NCBI RefSeq assembly: GCF_029433095.1
Contig: NZ_JARNTX010000005.1
Location: 265,790 to 329,789, forward strand
Source: Hymenobacter sp. YC55
Lineage (GTDB): Bacteria; Bacteroidota; Bacteroidia; Cytophagales; Hymenobacteraceae
Direction of reading: 5' to 3'
Length of the DNA stretch: 64,000 nt
The notes beneath the pieces are model-generated. The model searched no databases. It was not told the DNA's origin and saw nothing but the letters and a program-made list of their open reading frames with translations. Position 1 is the stretch's first letter. Every line of letters begins with the position of its first letter. Shown here one piece after another: positions 27,101-34,228 of the stretch. The position numbers and the translations under genes were made by a program.

Positions 27101-29323
27101 GGACTTGATGCCTACCTGGAAACCGTTCTGTTGCGTGTTCAATTTTCCCAGCGCATCACCTTCCGACACCTTTACGATAGTAAAAATGCCAGCCGTTCCG
27201 CCTCCGGTAATGTTCTCATACACATACGAATCAGAATAAGTAGTGTCGCCGTTACACATCAAGCCCGTGAAGCCAACATTGTACAACCCTCCTGGTCCAT
27301 TGTTAAGTAGGTCGTACTTGGCAGGTAGGTTTGTGGCCAGGCCATTGTCTTTGTCTATGGCAAAGAAATCTTTGTTGTCGGCCAGCCCATCGCTGTCATC
27401 GTCGGGGTCGTTGAGGTCAGAGATGTTGTTGCTGTTGGAGTCGTTGGGCTTGCTGGCGGCCGAGCAGGGCTGGGTGCCGTTGTCGATTTCGTCGGCGTTG
27501 GTGTAGCCGTCCTGGTCGTCGTCGTTGCTGTTGTAGGCACCCGAGCAGGTAAGGAAGTCCTGTGGCTCGAAGATGGTGATGGCGCTAGCCCCGTAGGTAG
27601 CCGCCCACACCGAACCAGCAAAGATTTCGCCGTCGCCTTGCGCTGTTATATCAAGAGGAGTGGAACCAAAGCCCGAAGCGAAGGGCAAGTCAGAGTTGAC
27701 TTTGTTGGCTGGGTTGTATGGGTTGGTTACGTTTGTGCCGTCGGCCGTAAGTGAAATCTTAACAATATCGCCATTGAAGCTACAAGCCAGCAAGGAGCCC
27801 TGTAAGGCGCCACCGAAGTTGGAGGCCGTGTATTCGCAAAGCCCGTTGGTAGAAGCTTCGAAGGTGAGCAATGATTTGCTGGCAGCGCTTCCAGGCGCTT
27901 GGTAGTCGCCTTCAATGGGGTTGGCTTGGCTTACTGGTGGCCAGTCGGCAGGCAAGGGAGTAGGTCCCGTTTTGCTAATGCGGAACACGCCACTTGTACC
28001 ATCGTGGGTGTATAAACCAGCTTTGGTTGGGTTGGCGCGAGTGGGAGCAGGGTGACCACCATAATAACTACCGGGCGTGTACGTAGCAAGGTTGCCAATG
28101 TAGTGCAGGTTGTCGAGGTTGTTGACTATATTCTCCGTGGCTGTAGGGCCACCGGACCCGGGCTCGCCGTCGACATAGTTGTTGGTAGCGTTTCCACCCC
28201 CTTCGTTCTCAGGGTAGCCGCCCCAATACTGGTTGGCGCCATTGTCAATGGTATACATGCGCCGGGCGCGCGTAATAACGATGTCGTAGGGGTTACGGTA
28301 GCCAGGGGAGAAGATCTGCACCGGCCCGCCCGCCACAATCTTGGCTTGGTTTAAGCCATCGTTGCCGCCGAAGGGGTCAAATGGGTCGCTGCCATCGGCT
28401 AGGTTCGCCCGGTCGGGGTCATCAAGCGTGGGCAGATCGTATATGTAGGAGCTGTTGCCAGTGCCTTTAACAGGCAATTTGGCTATGGCATCGAGGTCGA
28501 TAGAGAGGATAGCCGCCGAAAGAGCATACTCAGGAGTGAAAGCGAAGTTGACGGAAGGCGAGCCGGCATTGGTGTGGCCGCCGACAGCCAAGTACAGCTT
28601 ATTGTTGTCGAGCTGCATACCATTGACAGCGTGGTTTTCCTCGGAGCGGGGCAGGCCCCGCACCAGATCCACCTTGCTCCAAGTAGTGCCCGTGCGGGTT
28701 AATTTCGAGACCACACCGGAGTTGGTATCGAGGTTGAGGTCGCCGCCGGGACCACCCACGCGGCTGTCGCTCGACGACACGTAGATGATAGGGCTACTCG
28801 ATGTGCCCTTGACGAGGATGCCTGTTACTTGGCGGACAGTAACGCCTGAGTTGACCTGTCCGTTATCGTCATGGTTGGCTATTAAGTTGATTAAGTTGAT
28901 TTCTTTCTCGCTCGTTACGGTATAATCATTCGCTGCATTGCGCCGGATAGTTAGGTCCTTGATTATACCGTTCTGCTGCGAAACGTACAGGTGACCATCG
29001 GGGCCGAACTGCAACGAGGTTGGGTACTCTAGTGTAGCGCCCTTCAGGGCGCTCGGCGAGAACGAGAAGTTGTATTGCGCATTCGCTAGGCGCGCTCCAA
29101 TGAGCGGCGCAGCGGGCAATTTCGCGTTCTTTTTGGGCTTGTCGTTTGCTGCCGCTTTGTTCTGTTGGGCTTGGCTGGCAGCTTGGCTTATGCCCTTGTT
29201 AACTGGTGACTGAGCTAGCACTTCCCCGGGAAGGATAGCGCCAAAGCAGAAGTAAAGAAAAGAAGTCACCCAAAGGCTCCTTTGGTAGAGGCTTCTTTTG
29301 CCGTAGTAAAGGTTTTTATTCAT
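21182..29323 (-). CDS. Giant secreted sugar-dehydrogenase-like / kelch / PKD / malectin protein with T9SS sorting domain
   Basis: This 2713-residue protein has a signal peptide near residues 15-38 (ends GEVLAQ). A PQQ/sorbosone-dehydrogenase-like propeller (about 75-590; EYPTSLQFGPDGHLYVSQQN, SPGYRNPYDIVITRA) follows. Next are a thrombospondin-3-like calcium stretch (NDDDQDGYTNADEIDNG, about 615-670) and a lectin-like beta-sandwich (about 690-890). Kelch repeats (about 905-1240) and an ASPM/Hydin-like Ig domain (about 1250-1335) come next. Then four malectin-like and seven PKD-like domains alternate irregularly, and a type A T9SS domain (VQVYPNPSTDGRYQV) ends it. It should be exported by type IX secretion to the cell surface. 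The third and fourth malectin domains are encoded by identical DNA over 412 bp. The dehydrogenase-like domain lacks an obvious full catalytic set, so binding is the safer guess. Confidence 0.85.
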   Translation of the reverse strand: MNKNLYYGKRSLYQRSLWVTSFLYFCFGAILPGEVLAQSPVNKGISQAASQAQQNKAAANDKPKKNAKLPAAPLIGARLANAQYNFSFSPSALKGATLEYPTSLQFGPDGHLYVSQQNGIIKDLTIRRNAANDYTVTSEKEINLINLIANHDDNGQVNSGVTVRQVTGILVKGTSSSPIIYVSSSDSRVGGPGGDLNLDTNSGVVSKLTRTGTTWSKVDLVRGLPRSEENHAVNGMQLDNNKLYLAVGGHTNAGSPSVNFAFTPEYALSAAILSIDLDAIAKLPVKGTGNSSYIYDLPTLDDPDRANLADGSDPFDPFGGNDGLNQAKIVAGGPVQIFSPGYRNPYDIVITRARRMYTIDNGANQYWGGYPENEGGGNATNNYVDGEPGSGGPTATENIVNNLDNLHYIGNLATYTPGSYYGGHPAPTRANPTKAGLYTHDGTSGVFRISKTGPTPLPADWPPVSQANPIEGDYQAPGSAASKSLLTFEASTNGLCEYTASNFGGALQGSLLACSFNGDIVKISLTADGTNVTNPYNPANKVNSDLPFASGFGSTPLDITAQGDGEIFAGSVWAATYGASAITIFEPQDFLTCSGAYNSNDDDQDGYTNADEIDNGTQPCSAASKPNDSNSNNISDLNDPDDDSDGLADNKDFFAIDKDNGLATNLPAKYDLLNNGPGGLYNVGFTGLMCNGDTTYSDSYVYENITGGGTAGIFTIVKVSEGDALGKLNTQQNGFQVGIKSTGSPFTVQGRMLASFFGGQAPQGSQSQGIYLGTGDQDNYLKIALAANGGAGGLQIVHENAGVPVTTNFALPGGLPSTSIDFFFAVNPAAGTVQVKYAINGGSTITNIGSPIQLSGALLAAVQSGKSYAVGLIATSRGASPFGASWDFIYVTADQVTALGTWSTVAPTTGNFTGRQENAYVAAGNKFYLLGGRGTQPVQEYNPTAKSWATKAAPPVELSNFQAVTLDGLIYAMGAMNGTYPREIPVPNVYVYNPVSDKWKVGGTIPQARRRGSAGTVVYKDKIYMVGGITDGHWAGWVSWFDEYDPATNTWKALADAPRARDHFNATIVDDKLYLVGGRRSSVSTNQPVELTVAEVDVYDFTTGKWSTLPNASNLPTPRAGTATAVLGTELLVIGGESSLATAHKETHSLDVTTNTWRRVADLQAGRHSTQAIVSNSGVYLAAGATTQGGTSLASSQEAFYLFAPTSPNGTALTPSKLTAVATLDYGFQAPNTDSTRTVKLTNTDGNQAVLVSAVTLSGSSSFSYTTPYILPFVVAAGKSIEVPVKFSTAVGGTQTAKLVVSHSGAGDTTVTALKGGGRMAPLYRVRAGGDAVTTSTGTFSADQNFNGNGSTYYAGNAITGTEDDALYQAERYGTSFGYAFPVSSGQQYRVVLHFAEIYATAVGQRVFDVSLEGSKVLDNYDIYKKVGTNVATTETFTTTVADDVLNLSFSSLAADGGVDNAKISAIEVYRLSSGTNQPPLANAGPDKTVSLPATSTSLSGSGSDTDGTIANYAWTQVSGPNTAIFSNKNVAAPTLNNLVAGSYVFSLIVTDNENQASTADQIVVKVNPVPAGVAPIYRVNAGGSAVSASIGTFEADQYFSGGTAADTQNPIAGTTDDALYQTERWGTMSYNLPVSNGTYTVKLHFAEVYWSNAGQRVFDVTAEGTKVLTAYDIVKKVGQNTATTETFTATVTDGQLTIAFTKGTAGADEPKVSAIEVLTTATPNAAPVANAGPDKSTTLPESTVILTGSGTDSDGTIASYAWTQVSGPNTAIFSSKTAAVPTVSGLIAGPYVFSLVVTDDAGQASTADQVAVTVNAAANAAPVANAGPDKTVTLPASSTALAGSGTDTDGSIVSYAWTQVSGPNTATFSSTTIATPTVSGLVAGAYVFSLIVRDNAGLASPADQVTITVNAAANVPPVANAGPDKTVTLPANTTTLSGSGTDSDGNVITYAWTQVSGPNIATFSNAAVAAPSVGNLVAGAYVFSLIVKDNAGLASTADQVTVTVNSAANATPVANAGLDKAITLPVSTTTLDGSGTDDGTIITYAWTQVSGPNTAVFTNKAVAQPTVNSLIAGSYVFSLVVTDNAGLASSADQVTVIVSPASSGSVTALYRLNAGGPALTTSGMTFSADNQYVTGGFPSGGGSAIAGTVDDVLYQTERWGTMTYNLPVTNGTYTVKLHFAEVYWGAAGQRVFDIAAEGTKVFTAYDILSKVGQNTARVETLTVTVTDGTLNLAFTKGTTGKDEPKVSAIEVLSTGAANTAPVANAGADRTITLPVSNVQLLGAGTDAEGSPLTYAWTQVSGPSTAVFTSKTVAQPTVSNLVAGPYVFSLIVTDNAGLASPADQVTVTVNAAANATPVANAGADKAITLPINNVTLNGSGTDDGTIITYAWTQVSGPNTAVFTDKTVAQPSVSGLIAGSYVFSLVVTDNAGLASPADQVTVVVNPAVAGTPVYRLNAGGPALTTSGMTFSADNQYVTGGFPSGGGSAIAGTVDDVLYQTERWGTMTYNLPVTNGTYTVKLHFAEVYWGAAGQRVFDIAAEGTKVFTAYDILSKVGQNTARVETLTVTVTDGTLNLAFTKGTTGKDEPKVSAIEVLTTSTTAARTSAATSTSASTLATTSTVQAAQVANVSELVQVYPNPSTDGRYQVQLPSVFQGEVSYSLISAQGALVRQGKATLNGSTLLLDFSQQMPAEGIYHLQLTTDKAHAKVKLQRH
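21558..21969. repeat. 412-bp perfect direct repeat, copy 1
   Basis: This block is base-for-base identical to 22584-22995 (offset 1026 bp) by direct line-by-line comparison. It encodes most of the fourth malectin domain of the 2713-aa protein. Flanking bases differ at once on both sides. Third-codon positions are also identical, which points to very recent duplication or gene conversion. Confidence 0.9.
22584..22995. repeat. 412-bp perfect direct repeat, copy 2
   Basis: This is the partner of 21558-21969, encoding the third malectin domain of the 2713-aa protein. About 600 bp carrying two PKD-like domains lie between the two copies. Confidence 0.9.
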
Positions 29324-30067
29324 GGTAGCGGATTTACAAGGAAGGTGACCTTTGCTTTGAGAGCAGCTAATAGTTTGTTTTTGGTGGTAGAGGTAGGCGG
29401 CAACTGTTGACTAGCAAGTACTGGTTGTAGTAGACTTGGCTGAGCAGTTGCTTTCGCCTGTACAGGTTGACAGATACTTCGTGAGTGGCCGATGGTCGGC
29501 TAGCTGTATCTGCGCATTTAGCACATCGAAGCAGGCGCTTTGATGTACCAACTGCTTGACAGAGGCAGCTTGGAAGGTCGAATGAAAGGCTGGTGGGTGG
29601 AAGGGCCTCACGACTTAGGAATGCTTGCTTGAACACGGGGCCGTCGTTGGCGGGATAAGTTTGATTGGCTGGAAGTAGCCGTGTTAGTATCCTAAGCAAG
29701 ACGAACTCGTAAAGCCGTGCGCTGACAGGTGCAATCTAGATGACGCGAATACGCCAGACTTTTGGATCGCAGACGGAATAATTCAATTTTCTAGATAAGA
29801 AGTAGCCGTAATTCATATCATTTCCCGCGCTAGATTAATGTATGTGTAAGCTTTCTTTTCAGTTGCGTATCTGAAATACTCTAATGGTTGTGCTCTATAA
29901 TTTCAGATGTAAATTTTCTGATATTTTTTGTGAATACCTCAATAAGCGAAAAGAATTTTCGATGAATTTTTAAACTTTTTTCGAGAATTAGAATATTTCC
30001 TAGGTGCTAGTTTCTCTTGATTAAGCAAAAACAGCTCATAATTGCTTTATGGAAGCAGGATAACGCA
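29324..30067. other. Intergenic region upstream of the 2713-aa gene
   Basis: This 744-bp stretch becomes strongly AT-rich beyond about 29760. A 110-aa minus-strand frame (29367-29699) has no motif and poor composition, so I treat it as chance. The promoter of the 2713-aa gene must lie here, but I could not place a TAnnTTTG element with confidence. Confidence 0.4.
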
Positions 30068-30265
30068 TTAGTTTGTTTCGTGTAGAGCTGCACAAATAGG
30101 ACGAAGCATTTTCAGAATTAACTTGTCTTCTGATGTCCAAATTTCCAGCAGCTTATGCTTGTTATTAACCAGGTTTTTTCTAATAGAAACCTCTACGGTT
30201 ACTAGCTGCAAAGGCCAGTAAAGAGTTAAGGATAGCTGCCGTAGTAGCCGGTCTATGCTAGACAT
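30068..30265 (-). CDS. Small hypothetical protein, 65 aa
   Basis: An ATG-initiated frame (MSSIDRLLRQLSLTLYWPL, then VEVSIRKNLVNNKHKLLEIW, ending AALHETN) has coding-like composition and no rare-codon runs. I do not recognise it. It stands alone in a gene-poor region. It could be a real small cytoplasmic protein or chance. Confidence 0.3.
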   Translation of the reverse strand: MSSIDRLLRQLSLTLYWPLQLVTVEVSIRKNLVNNKHKLLEIWTSEDKLILKMLRPICAALHETN

Positions 30266-30508
30266 ACTAAGTGACCGAGTAGTACGGTTGGCACGCGAAG
30301 AATAAGCTACTGCTTGAGCTGCTAAAGTGAGCTTTGTGCTTGGCAGGCGGATTACGCAAAATGCGAGCTATAGAAAAAAGAGCCCGCAGGTCTCCTTAAA
30401 TCTAGTGTTCAGCTAGCTGTACAATGCCAGGAAATAGTTGTCCCCTAAACGAAGAGTATTAGAAACCGAGTTCTTACCTTCGGGGCTCACGTATAGATAG
30501 AACTGGTT

Positions 30509-30646
30509 ATGTTTGGGAGGGCTCATTCCAGAAAGCGCCGCCGGCCTGTATATCAAGAGTTACGCACGAGTGATAAAATTGGCTGGGCTCTTTTAGTCCT
30601 GGTCTTTCTGTTTTTGACCTGCGCCGTATGGCGTTACGGCTGGTAG
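30509..30646 (+). CDS. Small single-pass membrane protein, 45 aa
   Basis: This short frame starts with ATG and reads MFGRAHSRKRRRPVYQELRT, then SDKIG, then one hydrophobic helix (WALLVLVFLFLTCAVWRYGW) ending at TAG. The layout, a very basic N-terminus of about 20 residues followed by one membrane segment with aromatic and Trp ends, is that of a small inner-membrane protein with the N-terminus inside (positive-inside rule). The match between charge, helix and stop makes chance less likely. It has no recognised family, and its neighbours give no functional clue. Confidence 0.45.
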   Translation: MFGRAHSRKRRRPVYQELRTSDKIGWALLVLVFLFLTCAVWRYGW

Positions 30647-30701
30647 CGGCGCACAAAAGGCCGCTCAACACTACTTAAAGCTTCGTGCTTTTTGTAAGAG
30701 G

Positions 30702-30941
30702 TTAGTGTAGCTTTCGGAGGCACAAGTCGCTGAAAGCAGCACAGCACTCATTCTCTAAACTCACCGAGTAGCCACCGAGCTCGGGTAGCAAGTGGATAAA
30801 GGGCCGGGTACCGTGGGTTGTGCATTGCACATCCTGAAGCTTCTTCTTGATCTGAGCCACGTAATACGCCTCCGCTTTTTTATCAGGCTTAAGCAGACCT
30901 GTGTCGATACCTATAGTCCGCTTGACAGTAACCCGGAGCAT
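30702..30941 (-). CDS. Small Cys/His protein, 79 aa, unknown function
   Basis: The frame starts MLRVTVKRTIGIDTG and has a helical middle with AEAYYVAQIKKKLQDVQC. It ends with the pattern C-x2-HG-x-x-P ... CCAAF-x7-L (VQCTTHGTRPFIHLL, NECCAAFSDLCLRKLH). A helix followed by C..HG..P and a CC..F motif recalls small Bacteroidota proteins that may bind a metal through Cys and His; this is recollection of a pattern, not a named family. It is a single gene; its start is the ATG at 30939-30941. Confidence 0.5.
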   Translation of the reverse strand: MLRVTVKRTIGIDTGLLKPDKKAEAYYVAQIKKKLQDVQCTTHGTRPFIHLLPELGGYSVSLENECCAAFSDLCLRKLH

Positions 30942-31288
30942 AACGAATAGAAAGTGTAAGTGCTGCTAAACTAGCACTATTACTTCGCACTCCCTATCAT
31001 ACTGCTGCGATTCCTGTGCTACAGCATAACTATTCTTAGTTGCATCCCATTGCTGTCAACATTGCCTGGAAGCTTGATCATGGGTAATCAGTTCACTGCA
31101 CCTGCCGTATCAACAGACTCGTAGTAAACTCCGCTGTTGTAATCGGAGCCACTTGGGGTATTGGTCGAGCTATCGTTGCTGCTTTTATAGTAAACAGCTC
31201 ATGCACAGTAGCACAACATTCTCGACGTGAATCTAACGGCTTCATCCAACACTGTGCTTGATGGCTACAAGTATCCAAGGCCACTAAC
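30942..31288. other. Intergenic region
   Basis: This 347-bp stretch separates the 79-aa gene from the end of the oxidoreductase gene. The minus-strand frame 31093-31356 overlaps the real gene's 3' end in another frame and has no features. I see nothing else. Confidence 0.4.
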
Positions 31289-33541
31289 TTACAGCAATTT
31301 ATCGGGTGTGATAGGCAAGTCGCGGATACGCTTGCCGGTGGCGTGGTATACCGCATTAGCCACGGCGGCAGCCGCGCCGGTCATAGCTATTTCGCCTGCT
31401 CCGTGCGCTCCTAAGGCCATGTGTGGGTCGGGAATGTCAAGGGCATAGGCCTCGATGTGAGGGAGACCAGCCGCCGCGGGCACGTGGTACTCGCTTAGGC
31501 TGGCATTGGGAATGCGGCCGTCGCGCTGGTCCCAGGCGGTATTTTCCCACAGCGCCATGCCAATGCCCATGGTAATGGAGCCAAGAAACTGAGAGTTAGC
31601 CGTTTTGGTGTTGAGGATGCGGCCGCAGTCGTACACGCCCACCCAGCGCGTAACCTGTACCTCCCCTGTATCCTGGTGCACACGCACCGCGCAGAAATGC
31701 GCCCCAAACGATTGGAACGAGTAAGCAGCTTGCGTCAGCTTGTCGTACCAGCCAGAAGGAGTCTGGCCACTAACCTCCAAACTGTTACGGCCGAGGCGAG
31801 TCAGCAGGGTAACGTACGATTCGCCCTTGGTCGGCTCAGCTTTCAAGAACAAGCCCCCATCACGAGCGTCCACTTTGGCTGAGGTGGCATAGCATAGGGG
31901 CGACGCGTGGTCTTTGCGCGCAAGCTTGAGTAGTTGCCGCTTCAGGGTAGCGCAGGCTTCCGCAAGGGCTGCTCCCACAGTTGCCGTGGTAGTAGAGCCG
32001 TAGCTGCCGCTGGCCTTGGGCAGGCGCGTATCGCCGTACTCGAAGCGAACTTGCTGTACAGATAAACCTAGCTGCTCGGCTACGTATTGCGTCATGATAG
32101 TAGACGTGCCGTTGCCCATTTCGTGGGTTCCGCACTGCACCACGACCGTGCCATCGGCTTGCAGCATAAGTTTAACTTCCGACTGGCGCTTGTTGGCCGG
32201 GTAATAGGCGCTAGCCGTACCCCACCCAACCAGCCACTCACCGTCGCGCATGGAACGTGGCTCGGGGTTGCGCTGCTGCCAACCAAACTTCTCGGCGCCC
32301 AGCTCGAAGCACTCTTTTAAATGGCGGCTGGAAAACGGGACTCGTTCAGTAGGGTCGGTGGCCGTATCGTTGCGGAGGCGCAGCTCGACAGGGTCCATGT
32401 GCAGCACGTAGGCTAGCTCGTCCATAGCGGCTTCCAGCGTGTTCATACCCAGCGCGTCGCCGGGGGCGCGCATAAAGGTGTTAGGGACCATGTCGAGGCG
32501 CACGAGTTGCTGCTGGATTAGCAGGTTGGGACAGGCGTAGAGGTGACGAGCCGGAAACGAGAAGTGCTCGGGAAACGTGTTTTTGGTGGAACTAGCCGTA
32601 ATGCCGGTATGAATCAGGGCCGTTAGCTGGCCGGTTGCATCGGCGCCTAAGGCTACGCGTTGCTCGCTAGGTGTGCGGCCGCCCACCATGTAAAACATGT
32701 CTTTGCGTGGCAAGTCGATTTTCACCGGGCGCCCCACCACCTTAGCCGCCGCTGCCGTTAGGGCTACGTGTGGCCAAGCCCGGCCCTTGCTGCCAAAGGC
32801 GCCTCCCACAAAGGCAGAAATTACGCGGACGTTGCCTTTAGGCAGATGAAACATTTCGGCCAGCATTTTCTGCCCCCCGGTAATGTATTGGCTGGAATCG
32901 TACACCGTCAAATGGTCGCCTTCCCAATACGCCAGCGTGTTGTGCGCTTCGATGGGGTTGTGATTGTAAGGGGGCGTGGTGTAGATGCAATCTACTTTGT
33001 AGGGAGCCGCGGCCAGGGCCGCTTCGGCATCGCCTTTTTTCACTTCCGGCTTTTCGCCCATCACCTTTTTCGGCACGAACGCACGAGGCTTTTCTTCGTG
33101 CAACGACAAGCGGCCGGGTGCGCCGGGCTCGTAGCTGATTTGCAGCAGCGCTGCCGCTTCCTGTGCCTGATCGAGCGTTTCTGCTACCACCACGGCCACC
33201 GGCTGCCCATGCCAGAACACTTCGTCGGTGTTGAGGGCGACCAAAGTTGTGGGCGCCGCACTCGGCTCACTTTTGCTTGGATCGAACTCATCGGGTTGCT
33301 TCATGCGGGGCGCATTCTCGTGCGTGAGTATCGCCAGCACGCCCGGATACCGCGCCACTTCCTCTGTGTTTATGTGCGTGATACGGCCCCGCGCAATGGT
33401 GCTGCGTACTAGCACGCCGTGCGTTACGTGCGGTACCGGCATCTCGGCCGTATAGCGCGCCTGGCCAGTGACTTTGAGGTGCGCATCGACCCGGTCGAGT
33501 GGACGGCCTACTTCCCGGTTACCTATAGGGTTAGAAGTCAT
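31289..33541 (-). CDS. Xanthine dehydrogenase-family molybdopterin-binding subunit
   Basis: This 750-residue large subunit of a molybdenum hydroxylase resembles YagR/PaoC-type aldehyde oxidoreductases. These oxidise aldehydes or purines with a molybdenum-cytosine-dinucleotide cofactor. The N-terminal alpha/beta-hammerhead domain (GRPLDRVDAHLKVTGQARYT, residues 13-32) is intact. So are the cofactor-binding regions (SAFVGGAFGSKGRAW, then MRAPGDALGMNTLEAAMDEL) and the C-terminal GAGEIAMTGAAAAVANAVYH, with the Glu expected to be catalytic. Length matches the family (about 730). No Tat or Sec signal is seen on this subunit. The [2Fe-2S] and FAD subunits normally encoded just upstream in the same operon are missing: the next gene on this strand is a cupredoxin. 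It therefore must pair with subunits encoded elsewhere or be an orphan. Confidence 0.92.
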   Translation of the reverse strand: MTSNPIGNREVGRPLDRVDAHLKVTGQARYTAEMPVPHVTHGVLVRSTIARGRITHINTEEVARYPGVLAILTHENAPRMKQPDEFDPSKSEPSAAPTTLVALNTDEVFWHGQPVAVVVAETLDQAQEAAALLQISYEPGAPGRLSLHEEKPRAFVPKKVMGEKPEVKKGDAEAALAAAPYKVDCIYTTPPYNHNPIEAHNTLAYWEGDHLTVYDSSQYITGGQKMLAEMFHLPKGNVRVISAFVGGAFGSKGRAWPHVALTAAAAKVVGRPVKIDLPRKDMFYMVGGRTPSEQRVALGADATGQLTALIHTGITASSTKNTFPEHFSFPARHLYACPNLLIQQQLVRLDMVPNTFMRAPGDALGMNTLEAAMDELAYVLHMDPVELRLRNDTATDPTERVPFSSRHLKECFELGAEKFGWQQRNPEPRSMRDGEWLVGWGTASAYYPANKRQSEVKLMLQADGTVVVQCGTHEMGNGTSTIMTQYVAEQLGLSVQQVRFEYGDTRLPKASGSYGSTTTATVGAALAEACATLKRQLLKLARKDHASPLCYATSAKVDARDGGLFLKAEPTKGESYVTLLTRLGRNSLEVSGQTPSGWYDKLTQAAYSFQSFGAHFCAVRVHQDTGEVQVTRWVGVYDCGRILNTKTANSQFLGSITMGIGMALWENTAWDQRDGRIPNASLSEYHVPAAAGLPHIEAYALDIPDPHMALGAHGAGEIAMTGAAAAVANAVYHATGKRIRDLPITPDKLL

Positions 33542-33771
33542 GCTTCGGTGTTGAAGGCGTTATGCTCAAAGCTAAGGGAGGCATGTAATGTCACTTCTAA
33601 TCCACCAGCAAGAGCAGTTTTTCTCTACCGGTCGATTTACTGGAAAGTTGCCATTGACCAGCACTACCCTGCAAACTGCTACTGCGCTTGGGGACCTATT
33701 CTAGGTTGCCCGCACAGCATTCGTTTAGAAACCCTAGCTACCTCCATCGGCTGCTCTAGGTGGATACCAAA

Positions 33772-33797
33772 ATGCCCCACCCATAGGGGTGAGGCAT
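33772..33797. terminator. Hairpin downstream of the copper genes
   Basis: ATGCCCCACCC and GGGTGAGGCAT form an 11-bp stem with one mismatch. Read on the minus strand it is followed by TTTTGG, giving a plausible terminator for the cupredoxin/CopA transcript that ends at 33839. Confidence 0.6.
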
Positions 33798-33838
33798 ATG
33801 TAAGTAGAAGGTTGTCCTTGTTGTGTTGCTATAGGAAT

Positions 33839-34228
33839 CTATTTCACTACCAAGCTGCCCCGCAGCATACCCATGCCGCATGTAAACTCGAACGTGCCGG
33901 CTTGCTGCGGCAGCAGCTCTACCAGCGTGGTTTTGAAGGCAGGCAGGTCGCGGCGGACGCTGAAGTCGGGCATCAGCAGTTCTTCAGAGCAGCTGTTTTC
34001 CTCGTCGCGGTAGAAGCTTAGCTGCACGGGTTTGCCACGCTCCACTTCAATTACGGCCGGCGAGTAGCCGCCCTTCACCGTAACGGCCACTTCCTGCACG
34101 CCACCCGAAGACGAAACCGCCGCCGCAGTCTGACGTGACGAAAAGAAAAAGTACCACACCACAAACACGGCCAGCGCCAAGCCCCCAACCGTCACCATGA
34201 TTTCAGCGGTATCCATGAGAAAGAGCAA
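33839..34228 (-). CDS. Membrane-anchored cupredoxin-domain protein
   Basis: This 129-residue protein has one N-terminal membrane helix (about residues 8-30, TVGGLALAVFVVWYFFF). A cupredoxin-like beta-barrel faces the periplasm. The copper-site region is clear: a Cys before LLMPDFSVRRDLPA and the C-terminal GTFEFTCGMGMLRGSLVVK with the CxMxM-like ligand set. This short cupredoxin type commonly accompanies CopA ATPases, and its start directly follows the CopA stop (34229), so they are coexpressed. It probably accepts or buffers copper delivered by CopA outside the inner membrane. It could instead be an electron-transfer protein, but the context favours copper handling. Confidence 0.85.
   Translation of the reverse strand: MLFLMDTAEIMVTVGGLALAVFVVWYFFFSSRQTAAAVSSSGGVQEVAVTVKGGYSPAVIEVERGKPVQLSFYRDEENSCSEELLMPDFSVRRDLPAFKTTLVELLPQQAGTFEFTCGMGMLRGSLVVK

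Noticed and set aside
31093..31356. 87-aa minus-strand frame
   Set aside because: It overlaps the end of the molybdopterin subunit gene in another frame and has no motif.
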